Assembly: GCF_017565425.1 (NCBI RefSeq)
Contig: NZ_JAGEMK010000002.1
Location: 434,001-498,000 of the forward strand
Length of the DNA: 64,000 nt
Reading direction: 5' to 3'
DNA from: Actinotalea soli
GTDB lineage: Bacteria > Actinomycetota > Actinomycetes > Actinomycetales > Cellulomonadaceae
Within the stretch, counting starts at the first letter, position 1. Every line of letters begins with the position of its first letter. Made by a program: the position numbers and the translations under genes. Of the stretch, positions 41,637 through 50,189 are shown one piece after another. The notes under the pieces were generated by a model that worked only from the letters and a program-made list of their open reading frames with translations, ran no database searches and was not told where the DNA came from.

Positions 41637-42153
41637 CGAAGTCCGCCGTCGTCGCCTGCACCGAGGTGCGGGTCGCGATGAGCGAACGCATGAAGTGCCG
41701 CGCGATGTCCACGACGTCGAAGGGGCTCAGCACGGGCGCCAGCCCGGCGAGGTGACCAGGCAGCTGCGCATCGCCGACGGCCGACACCCCGAGTCCGACG
41801 GTGGTCGGCGCGAGGTCCTGGCCGTCGAGGCAGATCACCGCGGACACGGTCGAGCGGTGCTTGGGGGACAGGGGCGCGGTGAGTGCGGCAGCAGCCTGGG
41901 CGGCCCGCTCGACGGCGGCGTGCCGGGACTGCCCGTCCTGCAGCAGGTCACCGTCCTGCGCGGTCACCAGACCGGACCACCGCTTGTGCTCGACGACGAC
42001 CACCCCACCCGGCCCGAGGACCACGTGGTCGATGATCGCGAGGGGCTGGCCGGGCCACTGCAGGTCGTCCAGAGCGGTCCAGCCGTGCTGCTTGAGAGCG
42101 TCGATCGCGGCCGTGAGGAGGTGCCCGTCCTCGACGTCGAACCCGGTTGACAT
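41563..42153 (-). CDS. NERD-domain (nuclease-related) protein
   Basis: A 196-residue protein. Residues 20-130 resemble the NERD domain: QPLAIIDHVVLGPGGVVVVEH followed by KRWSG gives the D-x(n)-E-x-K core shared with Holliday-junction resolvase-like nucleases. The C-terminus is Arg-rich (PPRQRRRRG). Substrate and partner are unknown; NERD proteins are thought to process DNA. It is convergent with, and overlaps, the GGDEF-EAL gene by 74 nt. Confidence 0.8.
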   Translation of the reverse strand: MSTGFDVEDGHLLTAAIDALKQHGWTALDDLQWPGQPLAIIDHVVLGPGGVVVVEHKRWSGLVTAQDGDLLQDGQSRHAAVERAAQAAAALTAPLSPKHRSTVSAVICLDGQDLAPTTVGLGVSAVGDAQLPGHLAGLAPVLSPFDVVDIARHFMRSLIATRTSVQATTADFVIPDSWPAQPPRQRRRRGVLGFGA

Positions 42154-42297
42154 GCCCTACCCCTCACCGGGCCGCGGCGTCGGCCCTGCCGTACTCATCG
42201 GCCAGCACGACGCGAACCTGAAGGGCCTCGCGCACACCGGTCTCGATCCGCCAGACTGACCGCACGCCAGCACGCGCTCCAGGCCCGACGACGACGC

Positions 42298-42334
42298 CCC
42301 ACGAGCCGCGGCACGTCGAGGGGGAGCTCGTGGG
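42298..42334 (+). promoter_or_regulatory. Inverted repeat that can mask the ABC operon start codon
   Basis: CCCACGAGC (42298-42306) pairs perfectly with GCTCGTGGG (42326-42334), which includes the GTG start at 42330. The GAGGGGGAG ribosome-binding site lies in the loop side. In mRNA the stem would limit initiation; as DNA it could equally be an operator. Confidence 0.4.
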
Positions 42335-43271
42335 TCAGACCGACTACGCCATCAGCACGCGCGATCTGCGCAAGACCTACCGGGGAGCGCGCGGCCGTCA
42401 CGTCGCGGTCGACCGCCTCGACCTGCGCGTCCCCGTCGGCGGGGTGCACGGGTTCCTCGGGCCCAACGGCTCGGGCAAGACGACGACCATCCGGATGCTC
42501 CTCGGCCTGGTGCGCGCCGACTCCGGTCGCATGCGCATCTTCGGCCAGCACGTGCCCGAGCAGCTGCCCGAGGTGGTCGGGCGGGTCGGGGCGATCGTCG
42601 AGTCACCCAAGTTCTTCCCGTCCTTCACGGGCCGCACCAACCTCGACCTCCTGGCCCGGGCCATCGACGCCCCGCACGGCCGGGTCGACGAGGTGCTCGA
42701 GGCCACCGGCCTCCGCGAGCGCGGCGCCGACCGGTACCGCGGCTACTCCCTGGGCATGAAGCAGCGGCTCGCGATCGCCGCGACCCTCCTCAAGCAGCCC
42801 GACCTGCTGATCTTCGACGAGCCCACCAACGGCCTGGACCCGGCCGGCATCCACGAGATCCGCGGCACGATGCGTCGCCTCGCCGACGAGGGGCGCACCG
42901 TGCTGGTCAGCAGCCACATCCTCGCGGAGGTGGAGCAGGTCGCCGACACGGTGTCGATCATCGGCCGAGGCCGGCTGCTCGCCACCGGACCGGTCGCCGA
43001 CGTCATCGGGGACCGCACGGCCGGGGTCCGGGTGGGCGTGGCCGAGCCCGAGCGCGCCCGCCAGGTGCTCGAGACGGCGGGCCTGCTGGTGCGCGTCGAG
43101 GGGCAGCACCTCATGGTCGACGGCGAACGGGATCCCGCCCGCATCTCCTGGTTGCTCGGCACCAACGGTCTGTGGGTCAACGAGCTCGCCCCCGTGCGCG
43201 TGGGCCTGGAGTCGGTGTTCCTCGAGCTCACGGGGAGCAGCACGCTCGGCGCCGAGGGGGACGTGCGATGA
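42330..43271 (+). CDS. ABC exporter ATP-binding protein
   Basis: A 313-residue nucleotide-binding subunit with Walker A GPNGSGKTTTIR, signature YSLGMKQRLAIA, Walker B LLIFDEPTNGLDP and the H-loop SSHILAEVEQ, typical of the CcmA/DrrA class. The last ~90 residues form a small accessory domain. Ribosome-binding site GAGGGGGAG precedes GTG 42330. The stop overlaps the permease start (ATGA). Cargo unknown; no dedicated regulator is adjacent. Confidence 0.92.
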   Translation: MGQTDYAISTRDLRKTYRGARGRHVAVDRLDLRVPVGGVHGFLGPNGSGKTTTIRMLLGLVRADSGRMRIFGQHVPEQLPEVVGRVGAIVESPKFFPSFTGRTNLDLLARAIDAPHGRVDEVLEATGLRERGADRYRGYSLGMKQRLAIAATLLKQPDLLIFDEPTNGLDPAGIHEIRGTMRRLADEGRTVLVSSHILAEVEQVADTVSIIGRGRLLATGPVADVIGDRTAGVRVGVAEPERARQVLETAGLLVRVEGQHLMVDGERDPARISWLLGTNGLWVNELAPVRVGLESVFLELTGSSTLGAEGDVR

Positions 43272-44254
43272 GGCTCCTCGGTGTCGAGCTGCGGAGGCTG
43301 GCCGCGCGCCGGCTCATCGGGTTCGTGCTGCTCGGCGGCCTCGCGGCCGTGGCGCTGGTCGTGGTCGGGGCGTGGTTCACGGCCCAGCCCCCCACCGAGG
43401 CCCAGCTCGCCGAGGCGCAGACCATGTTCGAGCAGGAGCTCGAGTACTGGGAGCAGGAGGGCGACCAGATGGTCGCCGACTGCCTCGAGTCCGAGGAGCA
43501 GGAGAGCGAGCGCCTCGGTGAGGAGGTGGACTTCGGCTGCGACCAGATGGCCCCGCAGCTCGAGTGGTTTCTGCCCTACGCCCCGCCCCTGGAGGAGATC
43601 TTCACCTCCAGCCTCGCCAGCGTGGCGTTCATCCCGGTGCTGCTCATGCTGATCATCGGGGTGACGGCCACGGCCGCCGAGCTCAGCACCGGCACCATGA
43701 GCACCTGGCTGACCTTCGTGCCCCGGCGCACCCGGGTGGTGCTCTCCAAGATCGCCGCGCCCGCGCTGGTCGCCCTCCCTCTGACCGCGTTGATCATGGG
43801 CGTCGTCGTCGGTGGCTTCTACGGGGTCTACGCCTTTCACGGCACGACCGGCACCATCTCGGCCGAGCTCTGGACCGAGGTCGCGTGGATCGCGGTGCGC
43901 ACCGTCGGTCTGGGCGCCGCGGCCGCAGCCGTCGGGTCAGCCCTGGGGGTGCTGCTCCGGCACACCGCGGTGGCCCTGGGCCTGGTCTTCGTGTGGTCGG
44001 TCGTCGTCGAGCAGATCCTCCGGGGCACCGTCCCCCGGCTGCAGCCGTACCTGCTGACCACGAACCTGCTCGCCTGGGTCCAGGGTGGGACGGAGTACTG
44101 GATCAACGAGTGCCGGGACAGCGCCGACGGCGTGTTCTGCGAGGGCGTCGAGCACACCCTCAGCCTCGGCGCGGCGTCGATCTACCTCGGGGTGGGCGCG
44201 GCGGTGATCCTGGTCCTCGCGACCCTCGTGTTCCGCCGCCGCGACGTGGGGTGA
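43268..44254 (+). CDS. ABC-2 type exporter permease
   Basis: A 328-residue membrane protein. One segment at about 15-38 is followed by an acidic, Glu/Gln-rich extracytoplasmic stretch (EQELEYWEQEGDQM, with two cysteines), then about five membrane segments from residue 115 to the end. The pair TAAELSTGTMSTWLTFVPRR after the second segment is the family's coupling-helix region. The start ATG overlaps the ATPase stop by 4 nt. Layout matches GldA/GldG-like or Nat-type two-gene exporters. Confidence 0.85.
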   Translation: MRLLGVELRRLAARRLIGFVLLGGLAAVALVVVGAWFTAQPPTEAQLAEAQTMFEQELEYWEQEGDQMVADCLESEEQESERLGEEVDFGCDQMAPQLEWFLPYAPPLEEIFTSSLASVAFIPVLLMLIIGVTATAAELSTGTMSTWLTFVPRRTRVVLSKIAAPALVALPLTALIMGVVVGGFYGVYAFHGTTGTISAELWTEVAWIAVRTVGLGAAAAAVGSALGVLLRHTAVALGLVFVWSVVVEQILRGTVPRLQPYLLTTNLLAWVQGGTEYWINECRDSADGVFCEGVEHTLSLGAASIYLGVGAAVILVLATLVFRRRDVG

Positions 44255-44276
44255 GGCGCCAGCAGCAGCGCAGGGG

Positions 44277-45224
44277 TCACCAGCAGCGCAGCTCGTCCAC
44301 CGGGCCGGGCCGCACCTGGGCGAGGCTCGCGAGCACCTCGCCCAGCACGTGCACCACGGCCGCGCCGCCGACGGCCTCGGTCTCGAGCTGCTCGGCGGTG
44401 CAGGCGTGCCGGGCGTGCAGGGTCAGCGCCGAGGTCGCCGCGGGCTTGAACCCCCACCCCCAGGCGACCTCCTGGCGCCCCTCGGCGTCGCGCTCGGTGT
44501 GGGCCAGGCGGAGCACCCCGGGCTCGGGCAGCCGCAGCACCCCCTCCACCCTGGCGACGTCGAGCAGGGCGTCGACGACGTACGCCGGCTTCGGCTGCCG
44601 GAACCGGCCACGGCCGGTGCGCACCAGGCCGTCGATCCACGTCCGGGCCGTCTCCGCGGTCAGGGCGAGGTCCTCGACGCCGCAGGCCGTGGCGAGCTCG
44701 TCGGCCCAGGCGCGCGAGCCCTCCGCCAGGGCCAGCCGACCGAGCTCGGGGCCGCCGCTGGCCTCACGGTCGAGGCCCTCGCTCGCGGCGATCGCGCCCA
44801 GCCGCGCCCCCTCAGCGGTCCACGCCTCGGGGTCCGGCACGGGCTCCTCGCCCCCCTCCGGGCCCAGGTCCCGCCACATCCCCACACGCACCCGTGTCCC
44901 GGCAGACTCGAGGGCCTCGACGTAGCGGTTCAGCGCCTCGGCCGCCCGCGCGCGCAGGCCCGGCAGGTCACGGCCGGCGAGGGTGACCTCGACGCCCGAG
45001 CCCCCCACGCCGTCCTCGGTGGCGCTCACGGACAGGGTCGCGCGGGTCAGCCGGTCCTGCAGGCGCAGGGTCCGGTCGTCCACGGGGGTGGTGCGCAGGC
45101 GCCCGCGCGAGCCGGCCTCGGCCAGGGCACGCAGCGCCGCGTCGCTGCCGACGCCGACCTCGAGGGCCAGGCGGGGGCGCGTCGTCCCGCGCTGCCAGGG
45201 CGGGACGCGTCCGTCGGCGGTCAC
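44277..45224 (-). CDS. Protein of unknown function
   Basis: A 315-residue protein from GTG 45224. It is soluble, acidic and Ala/Glu/Arg-rich, with no signal or membrane segment. The pattern VTLAGRDLPGLRARAAEAL and a central GLDREASGGPELGRLALAEGS region do not call up a family for me. The start overlaps the stop of the upstream membrane protein gene (GTGA), so the two are co-translated. Function cannot be assigned. Confidence 0.6.
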   Translation of the reverse strand: MTADGRVPPWQRGTTRPRLALEVGVGSDAALRALAEAGSRGRLRTTPVDDRTLRLQDRLTRATLSVSATEDGVGGSGVEVTLAGRDLPGLRARAAEALNRYVEALESAGTRVRVGMWRDLGPEGGEEPVPDPEAWTAEGARLGAIAASEGLDREASGGPELGRLALAEGSRAWADELATACGVEDLALTAETARTWIDGLVRTGRGRFRQPKPAYVVDALLDVARVEGVLRLPEPGVLRLAHTERDAEGRQEVAWGWGFKPAATSALTLHARHACTAEQLETEAVGGAAVVHVLGEVLASLAQVRPGPVDELRCW

Positions 45225-45595
45225 GGGTGAGGGGCCTCGTCGCCGGAGGTCAGGGTGGCGCGGCCGGTGCGTGCGGCGGGTGCGCCCGGTGATCCGGGTG
45301 CCCCTCGCCCGACCAGCAGGTGCGTCGCGCCGCCCAGCACCGCGGCGGCGACCAGCACCGCCCCCCACGCCCCGAGGGCGCCGGCGAGCAGGTGGGAGAT
45401 CACGAAGGCTGCAGCCCCGACCAGCAGCACGAGCACCAGCCGCCACCACGCCGTGCGCCGTCTCTCTCTCGCGACGCACCATCCCGCCCCCGCGAGGACG
45501 ACGACGCCCCCGGCCCAGCGCAGGTCCGTCACCTGCGCGACGGCGAACCCGAGGACCAGGCTCAGGGCAGCGACGAGGGCGGTGGGCAGACGCAT
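45221..45595 (-). CDS. Small membrane protein coupled to the downstream unknown gene
   Basis: A 124-residue protein from ATG 45595, with four hydrophobic segments (about residues 4-22, 26-42, 50-70, 76-98) and a polar Gly/Pro/Ala tail. An upstream GTG at 45604 is an alternative start adding three residues. It overlaps the following gene by 4 nt. No family is recognised. Confidence 0.6.
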   Translation of the reverse strand: MRLPTALVAALSLVLGFAVAQVTDLRWAGGVVVLAGAGWCVARERRRTAWWRLVLVLLVGAAAFVISHLLAGALGAWGAVLVAAAVLGGATHLLVGRGAPGSPGAPAARTGRATLTSGDEAPHP

Positions 45596-45638
45596 CGCGG
45601 TCACTGTACGACGGCGCGGCGCCCCGGGGCGGGACCGC

Positions 45639-46829
45639 TCAGGACGCCAGCAGCGCCGCGACGTCCTCGGGGTAGGGGAAGGTGCCGGGCTCGTAGCCGC
45701 ACAGCGGGTCGGTGGCGTAGGGGTCGCCCGTCATGGCGTAGGCGCGGGAGCGTGAGCCGCCGCAGATCGCCGCGAACTCGCACGCCCCGCACCGGCCGGT
45801 GCGCTGGCGGGGGTCGCGCAGACCGGTGAACAGGGGGGAGGTGCGGTAGATCTCGGGCAGGGACTGCTCGCGCACGTCGCCCGCGGCCACCGGCAGGAAC
45901 CCGCTGGGGTGCACGGTGCCCACGTGGCTGACGAAGGCAAAACCGAACCCCGCGTTGACGTTGAGCGGCGGGCGACGCGACCGGTCACCCGGGCCCCAGC
46001 CCAGGGCCGCGGTCCTGGCCGTGAGGTCGGCGTACAGCCCGCCCAGCCCGAGGGCCTCGACGTGGTCGACCCCGCGCTGGGCCAGCACCGCCCGCTGCAG
46101 GGCCACCCGACGGAAGTGGTGCCCCTCGGTGGTCTTGATGGGCACGTGCGGGCCCAGGTCGTACAGGTAGTTGAGGACGTCCTCGGCCTCGGCCGCGCTC
46201 AGGGCGCCCAGGTCAGCGCCGCGGCCCATGGGCACGAGCATGAAGGCGCTCCACGTCATCGCCCCCTGCTCCCGGACCAGGCTCGCGACCTGCGGCAGCT
46301 GCTCGACCGTGCGGCGCGAGATCGTCGTGTTGACCTGCACCCGGATCCCCAGGGCCCGGGCCTGCGCCCACGCGTCGATGGTGCGCTCGAAGGTGCCGGG
46401 CACCCGCCGGAACCCGTCGTGGCTCTCGGCGGTCGCGCCGTCGAGGGAGAGCGAGATGGCCGTGACCCCCGCCTCCTGCAGCCCTGCCAGGGCTGCGCCG
46501 TCGAGCTTGGCGGTACCCGACGGCGAGACCGCCATCGCCAGCCCGAGCGCGCGTCCCCGACGCACCAGCTCGGTCAGGTCCGGCCGCTCGAAGGGGTCAC
46601 CTCCGGTGATGATGAAGATCGGCGACGGCCTGCCGAAGGACGCCACCTGCCGCATCAGCTCGGTGGCCTCCTCGGTGTCGAGCTCACGCGCGTGCCGCCC
46701 CGGCTGGGCCTCCGCCCGGCAGTGCACGCAGGCCAGGGCGCAGGCCCGCGTCGCCTCCCAGATGACGAGCAGCGGCCGGTCGGCCGGGTCGTGACGGACG
46801 GAGCGGACGGCGCGGGGATGGGCAGGCAC
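45639..46829 (-). CDS. Radical SAM/SPASM domain protein (TIGR04053-like)
   Basis: A 396-residue enzyme. The radical SAM cluster motif is C30-x3-C34-x2-C37 (RACALACVHC), with the glycine-rich SAM site ITGGDPF. A C-terminal SPASM region holds further cysteines (CGACEFAAICGGSRSRAY, then a CGYEPG motif) for one or two auxiliary iron-sulphur clusters. The overall pattern matches the TIGR04053 group, related to the AhbC/AhbD haem enzymes and peptide-modifying SPASM proteins. No small precursor peptide is recognised beside it, so a haem-type or unknown substrate is possible. It starts at GTG 46829. Confidence 0.88.
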   Translation of the reverse strand: MPAHPRAVRSVRHDPADRPLLVIWEATRACALACVHCRAEAQPGRHARELDTEEATELMRQVASFGRPSPIFIITGGDPFERPDLTELVRRGRALGLAMAVSPSGTAKLDGAALAGLQEAGVTAISLSLDGATAESHDGFRRVPGTFERTIDAWAQARALGIRVQVNTTISRRTVEQLPQVASLVREQGAMTWSAFMLVPMGRGADLGALSAAEAEDVLNYLYDLGPHVPIKTTEGHHFRRVALQRAVLAQRGVDHVEALGLGGLYADLTARTAALGWGPGDRSRRPPLNVNAGFGFAFVSHVGTVHPSGFLPVAAGDVREQSLPEIYRTSPLFTGLRDPRQRTGRCGACEFAAICGGSRSRAYAMTGDPYATDPLCGYEPGTFPYPEDVAALLAS

Positions 46830-46946
46830 GACGGCGATGCTGGCAGGCCAGGGAGGTGCCGCGGGGGCGAACCCGCGATCAGGTCACGGCCTTGTCGGCC
46901 GCTTCGCTGCGCGGTGCGGAAGCGGTGGGACGAAGGTCCCCGTCGG

Positions 46947-47741
46947 TCACTGCGGGCGACGCGCGAGATGCTCCGCGTGCTCGACCACCCACCGGGCGTC
47001 CTGCTCGTAGAGGCGGGCGTGGTCCTCGAGGTGCGTTCCGTCCTGCGGCGCCCGTCCGCGGCTGAAGGCGGCGAGCTCCCGCAGCCGATCGGCCACCACC
47101 GGGATGACCTCGCCCGGGGTCAGGTCGCCGTCGTACGCGGTGCAGAGCAGGGCCAGCCGGCGGGCACGCTCGGCCAGCGGGCTGGGCAGACCGTCGTGGT
47201 TGGCGGGGTCGGTCAACGGGACCAGCCGGTACGCGAGGTAGGCCAGGTCCCAGACCCTCGGCCCGGGGGAGGCGGTGTCCCAGTCGATCAGCCCGACCAG
47301 CCGGCCGTCCCGGAACACCATGTTGTACGGCGCCGCGTCGTTGTGGCAGACGACCTCGACGGGCTCGTGGGCCGGCATCTGCCAGGTCGCGCCGCGGAGG
47401 TCGAAGCTCGCGGAGGCGCGGTGCACGGCCGCGAGCAGCCGACCGGCGTCGACCAGGGCGTCGTCCTGCCAGACCCACTCGGGCAGGGGGTAGTGGGGCA
47501 CGAGACCCTCGACGTACGAGAGGACCTCACGGCCCTGCTCGTCGAGGCTGTGCTCGTCGAGGCTGGGCGGGTCGAGGCGCAGGGGCTGGGGCACCTCGGT
47601 GAGGCCGTGGCCGCGCAGGTGGGTCAGCAGCCGGTGGACGGTCGGGGTCCACGGGCCGGCGGTGCGGCGCACCGAGTCCCCGACCCGGACGGCGCCCCCC
47701 ATGCCACCGCCGGCCAGCGGCACCTCGGGTGGGATGGTCAC
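46947..47741 (-). CDS. Aminoglycoside phosphotransferase-fold kinase (APH family)
   Basis: A 264-residue protein with the APH catalytic loop HNDAAPYNMVF and the metal-binding LIDWDTA, and a partial N-lobe (GDSVRRTAGPWTPTVHRLL) shorter than in true antibiotic kinases. These proteins phosphorylate many small molecules; resistance cannot be assumed. It is followed after 66 nt by a lipoprotein gene on the same strand, but the two are probably separate units. Confidence 0.88.
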   Translation of the reverse strand: MTIPPEVPLAGGGMGGAVRVGDSVRRTAGPWTPTVHRLLTHLRGHGLTEVPQPLRLDPPSLDEHSLDEQGREVLSYVEGLVPHYPLPEWVWQDDALVDAGRLLAAVHRASASFDLRGATWQMPAHEPVEVVCHNDAAPYNMVFRDGRLVGLIDWDTASPGPRVWDLAYLAYRLVPLTDPANHDGLPSPLAERARRLALLCTAYDGDLTPGEVIPVVADRLRELAAFSRGRAPQDGTHLEDHARLYEQDARWVVEHAEHLARRPQ

Positions 47742-47807
47742 CCAGGAGATGCTGCCAGCACGAGCGGTGGCTGGGAGGTCAGGCGCCGTCGGGCCGGCGG
47801 GTGCTGC

Positions 47808-48551
47808 TCAGTCGACGGCCTGCAGCACGCCGGTGAGGGCGACCACGGCGGCGTCGTCGGTCGGGACCGCGCGGGTCGGCTCGACCTGGTACTCGTCGCC
47901 CTCGGCGACCTCGGTGGCGTAGTCGTACGTGAGGCGGACGGTGCCGGTCATCGAGGACTGGTCCGGGGTCGGGGACCACACGTGGGCCGCGAAGGTGCCC
48001 GTCAGCTCGCCGTTGTCGGTCGGCTTGAGGAAGGTGACGTTGCCGTAGGGGGTGTGCTCCGCGATGTCGGTCGCGAAGAGCTCCTCCTCGGGGTTGAGCT
48101 CGATGACCTCCTCGCGCGTGGTGGTGCTGCGACCGGCGGCGCCCTCGAGGGTGACGGTGTCGTTCGGGTTGGTCGAGTCGGTGAACACGCAGGTGAAGCT
48201 GAACGCGTTGTCCGTCGTCGACCCGTAGGAGCTCACCGAGTCGGTGGTCAGGGTGTGGTTCGCGGTGAGGGCCGGGGCGATGCTCGGCAGCAGGCCCTCG
48301 CAGGAGGTGATGACCGCGATGCGGCTCGAGGCGTCGAGGAGGTCCACCGCGGGGGCGCGGGGCTCGTCGGGGGCCGACGGGTCGACGGAGGTCTCGGAGG
48401 CCGACACCTCGTTGCCGGCAGGGTTCTCCTCCGAGGCGTCGTCACCCCCCGAGCACCCGACGAGGATAGCTGCGACGAGGCCGGCGCCCACCACCGCCCG
48501 GGTACGGGTCGTGACGTGGGACGAGCTGGGCCGAGGCATGGACGTGGACAT
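47808..48551 (-). CDS. Lipoprotein of unknown function (DUF3558-like size and cysteine pattern)
   Basis: A 247-residue protein with signal and lipobox AAILVGC near residue 33, then a Ser/Glu/Pro-rich linker and a ~170-residue domain with two cysteines (ITSCEGLL and FTCVFTD) likely to form a disulfide. Size and general pattern resemble actinobacterial DUF3558-type lipoproteins, but the match is loose. A second ATG at 48539 is possible. It is divergent from the DNA glycosylase gene. The 287 nt between them hold no gene. Confidence 0.7.
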   Translation of the reverse strand: MSTSMPRPSSSHVTTRTRAVVGAGLVAAILVGCSGGDDASEENPAGNEVSASETSVDPSAPDEPRAPAVDLLDASSRIAVITSCEGLLPSIAPALTANHTLTTDSVSSYGSTTDNAFSFTCVFTDSTNPNDTVTLEGAAGRSTTTREEVIELNPEEELFATDIAEHTPYGNVTFLKPTDNGELTGTFAAHVWSPTPDQSSMTGTVRLTYDYATEVAEGDEYQVEPTRAVPTDDAAVVALTGVLQAVD

Positions 48552-48838
48552 TCTTCTCCCGCTGTGGTGGGTCTGAGGTGGCGACCTTGGGCGAGGCAGA
48601 GCATCGCCCTCAGGGGGCCGCGGGGTGCGGGACGAAGGTCGTCAGCCGCCTCCGAGGGGGGCGCTAGGGCCCAGGCCTGGTGGTGTGAAGCTCAGCCGTG
48701 GCAGCGCTGCCGATCTGGGCTCGATCATGGCACGTCCGACGTGGGACCCGCGCCCCTTTCGCGGCTTTCGTGGCAGATCTCACTCAAGGGTGTCACCCGG
48801 TTGCGAGGCAGGTTTCACCCGCGTGTGACGATGGTGGG

Positions 48839-49753
48839 GTGCAGCCCGAGCAGGCCGTCCTGACCCTCACCCGCCCGCTGGACCTGCACCGCACCCTTCT
48901 GCCCCTGCGCCACGGCGGACTGGACCCCGCGCACCGCTCCACCCCGGACGGCGCCGTCTGGCGCGCCACCCTGCTGGCCACGGGCCCGACGACGATGCGC
49001 CTGGCCCAGCGGGACCCGCTCACCATCGAGGTCCAGGCCTGGGGCGAGGGGGCCGCCGAGGCTGTGACCCTGGCCCCCGGGCTGCTCGGCGAGCACGACG
49101 ACGTCGCGGGGTTCGACCCACCTGCGGGGCCGGTGCGCGAGGCGTACCGACGCACGGCCCGCGTGCGGCTCACGCGGAGCGGCCGGGTCCTCGAGTCCCT
49201 GGTGCCGTGCATCCTCGAGCAGCGGGTCATCACCCGCACCGCGACCGACGCCTGGCGCTGGTTGCTGCTCGCCCACGGGTCACCGGCGCCTGGCCCTGCG
49301 CCCGAGGGGATGCGGGTGCCGCCCTCGCCCGAGGGCTGGGCCGCAGTGCCCTCGTGGGACTTCCACCGTGCCGGCGTCGACCCGCGCCGAGCCCGGACCG
49401 TGGTGGCGGCGGCCCGGTGGTCACGGCGCCTCGAGGAGGCCGCCGGGCTCGAGCCCACCGACGCGCTGGCCAGGCTGATGCTGGTGCCCGGCGTCGGGCC
49501 CTGGACTGCGGCTGAGACCGCGCAACGGGCCTTCGGTGACCCCGACGCCGTGACCGTCGGCGACTACCACCTGCCTCACCAGATCGGCTACGCCCTGCGT
49601 GGCCGACGCACCGACGACGCCGGCATGCTCGAGCTCCTCGAGCCCTACCGCGGCCACCGGCACCGCGCCGTGAGGCACCTGCTGCTCAGCGGGGCGGGGC
49701 GTGAGCCCAGGCGGGGACCGCGGCTGGCGATCGAGGACCACCGGCGCAGGTAG
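48839..49753 (+). CDS. DNA-3-methyladenine glycosylase (AlkA/HhH-GPD type)
   Basis: A 304-residue base-excision repair enzyme. The helix-hairpin-helix is LMLVPGVGPWTAAETAQRAF, and the catalytic aspartate follows in VTVGDYHLPHQIGY, the normal position in the HhH-GPD superfamily. An upstream ILEQRVIT segment is also typical of AlkA-like enzymes. There is no Cys4 iron-sulphur motif. The GTG 48839 lacks a ribosome-binding site and has GACGAT 6 nt upstream, so it may be leaderless. It removes alkylated purines from DNA. Confidence 0.9.
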   Translation: MQPEQAVLTLTRPLDLHRTLLPLRHGGLDPAHRSTPDGAVWRATLLATGPTTMRLAQRDPLTIEVQAWGEGAAEAVTLAPGLLGEHDDVAGFDPPAGPVREAYRRTARVRLTRSGRVLESLVPCILEQRVITRTATDAWRWLLLAHGSPAPGPAPEGMRVPPSPEGWAAVPSWDFHRAGVDPRRARTVVAAARWSRRLEEAAGLEPTDALARLMLVPGVGPWTAAETAQRAFGDPDAVTVGDYHLPHQIGYALRGRRTDDAGMLELLEPYRGHRHRAVRHLLLSGAGREPRRGPRLAIEDHRRR

Positions 49754-49841
49754 CCAGCCGCAGGGGTGAACGGTCGGCTACGGGGCGAGGAGGCCGAGGG
49801 GGACGACGGCGATGCCGTCGGGTCGCTGCGCAGTCGTCGAA

Positions 49842-50117
49842 TCAGTCAGATCGCACCGGCGGTTGCTGCAGGGGGGATGCGTCGGTCGCGGCGTCGTCGA
49901 TGACGAGGTAGGACCTGCCGCCGGGCCCGGGGGCGCGGCGGAACTCGCGCTCGAGCTGGGCGCCCCGGGCGCGCTGCTCCTCGGTGGGTTCCGTGGCGCG
50001 GCGCGCGTCTGCGACATCTGCCGGGCCGGTGAAGGGCAGCAAGAAGCGCTCCGTGAACCTCATGCCGACCGAACGGCCGGTCCTCCCCGCTCCGCCCGTC
50101 TTCCGGGGTGTGCGCAT
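49842..50117 (-). CDS. Small soluble protein divergent from an OhrR-like regulator
   Basis: A 91-residue, highly charged protein. ATG 50117 is used; ATG 50063 (MRFTERFLLPFTGPAD) gives a 73-residue alternative and is perhaps better conserved-looking. It has no cysteine, membrane segment or recognised motif. The promoter region holds the TAGTTAG/CTAACTA palindrome shared with the regulator, so it is probably part of that regulon. Confidence 0.5.
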   Translation of the reverse strand: MRTPRKTGGAGRTGRSVGMRFTERFLLPFTGPADVADARRATEPTEEQRARGAQLEREFRRAPGPGGRSYLVIDDAATDASPLQQPPVRSD

Positions 50118-50138
50118 CCCTGACCTCCGCCACGCTAG

Positions 50139-50156
50139 TAGTTAGTGGCCTAACTA
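50139..50156. promoter_or_regulatory. 7-bp inverted repeat, likely OhrR/MarR operator
   Basis: TAGTTAG (50139-50145) and CTAACTA (50150-50156) are perfect inverted arms around TGGC. The site lies 33 bp before the regulator ATG and 22 bp before the divergent small gene, where a MarR-type repressor would control both. Confidence 0.6.
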
Positions 50157-50189
50157 TATGCGCCCTGACCATCCCCGTAGGCTGGACAC

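Noticed and set aside
46947-47741. Antibiotic (aminoglycoside) resistance kinase
   Set aside because: Only the general APH fold is supported. The short N-lobe and lack of specific resistance-family motifs make a drug substrate unproven.
45909-48863. A 984-codon open frame on the + strand
   Set aside because: It runs antisense through the radical SAM, phosphotransferase and lipoprotein genes, which have clear motifs. Its own translation is Arg/Gly/His/Val-rich without domains, as expected of antisense frames in very GC-rich DNA.
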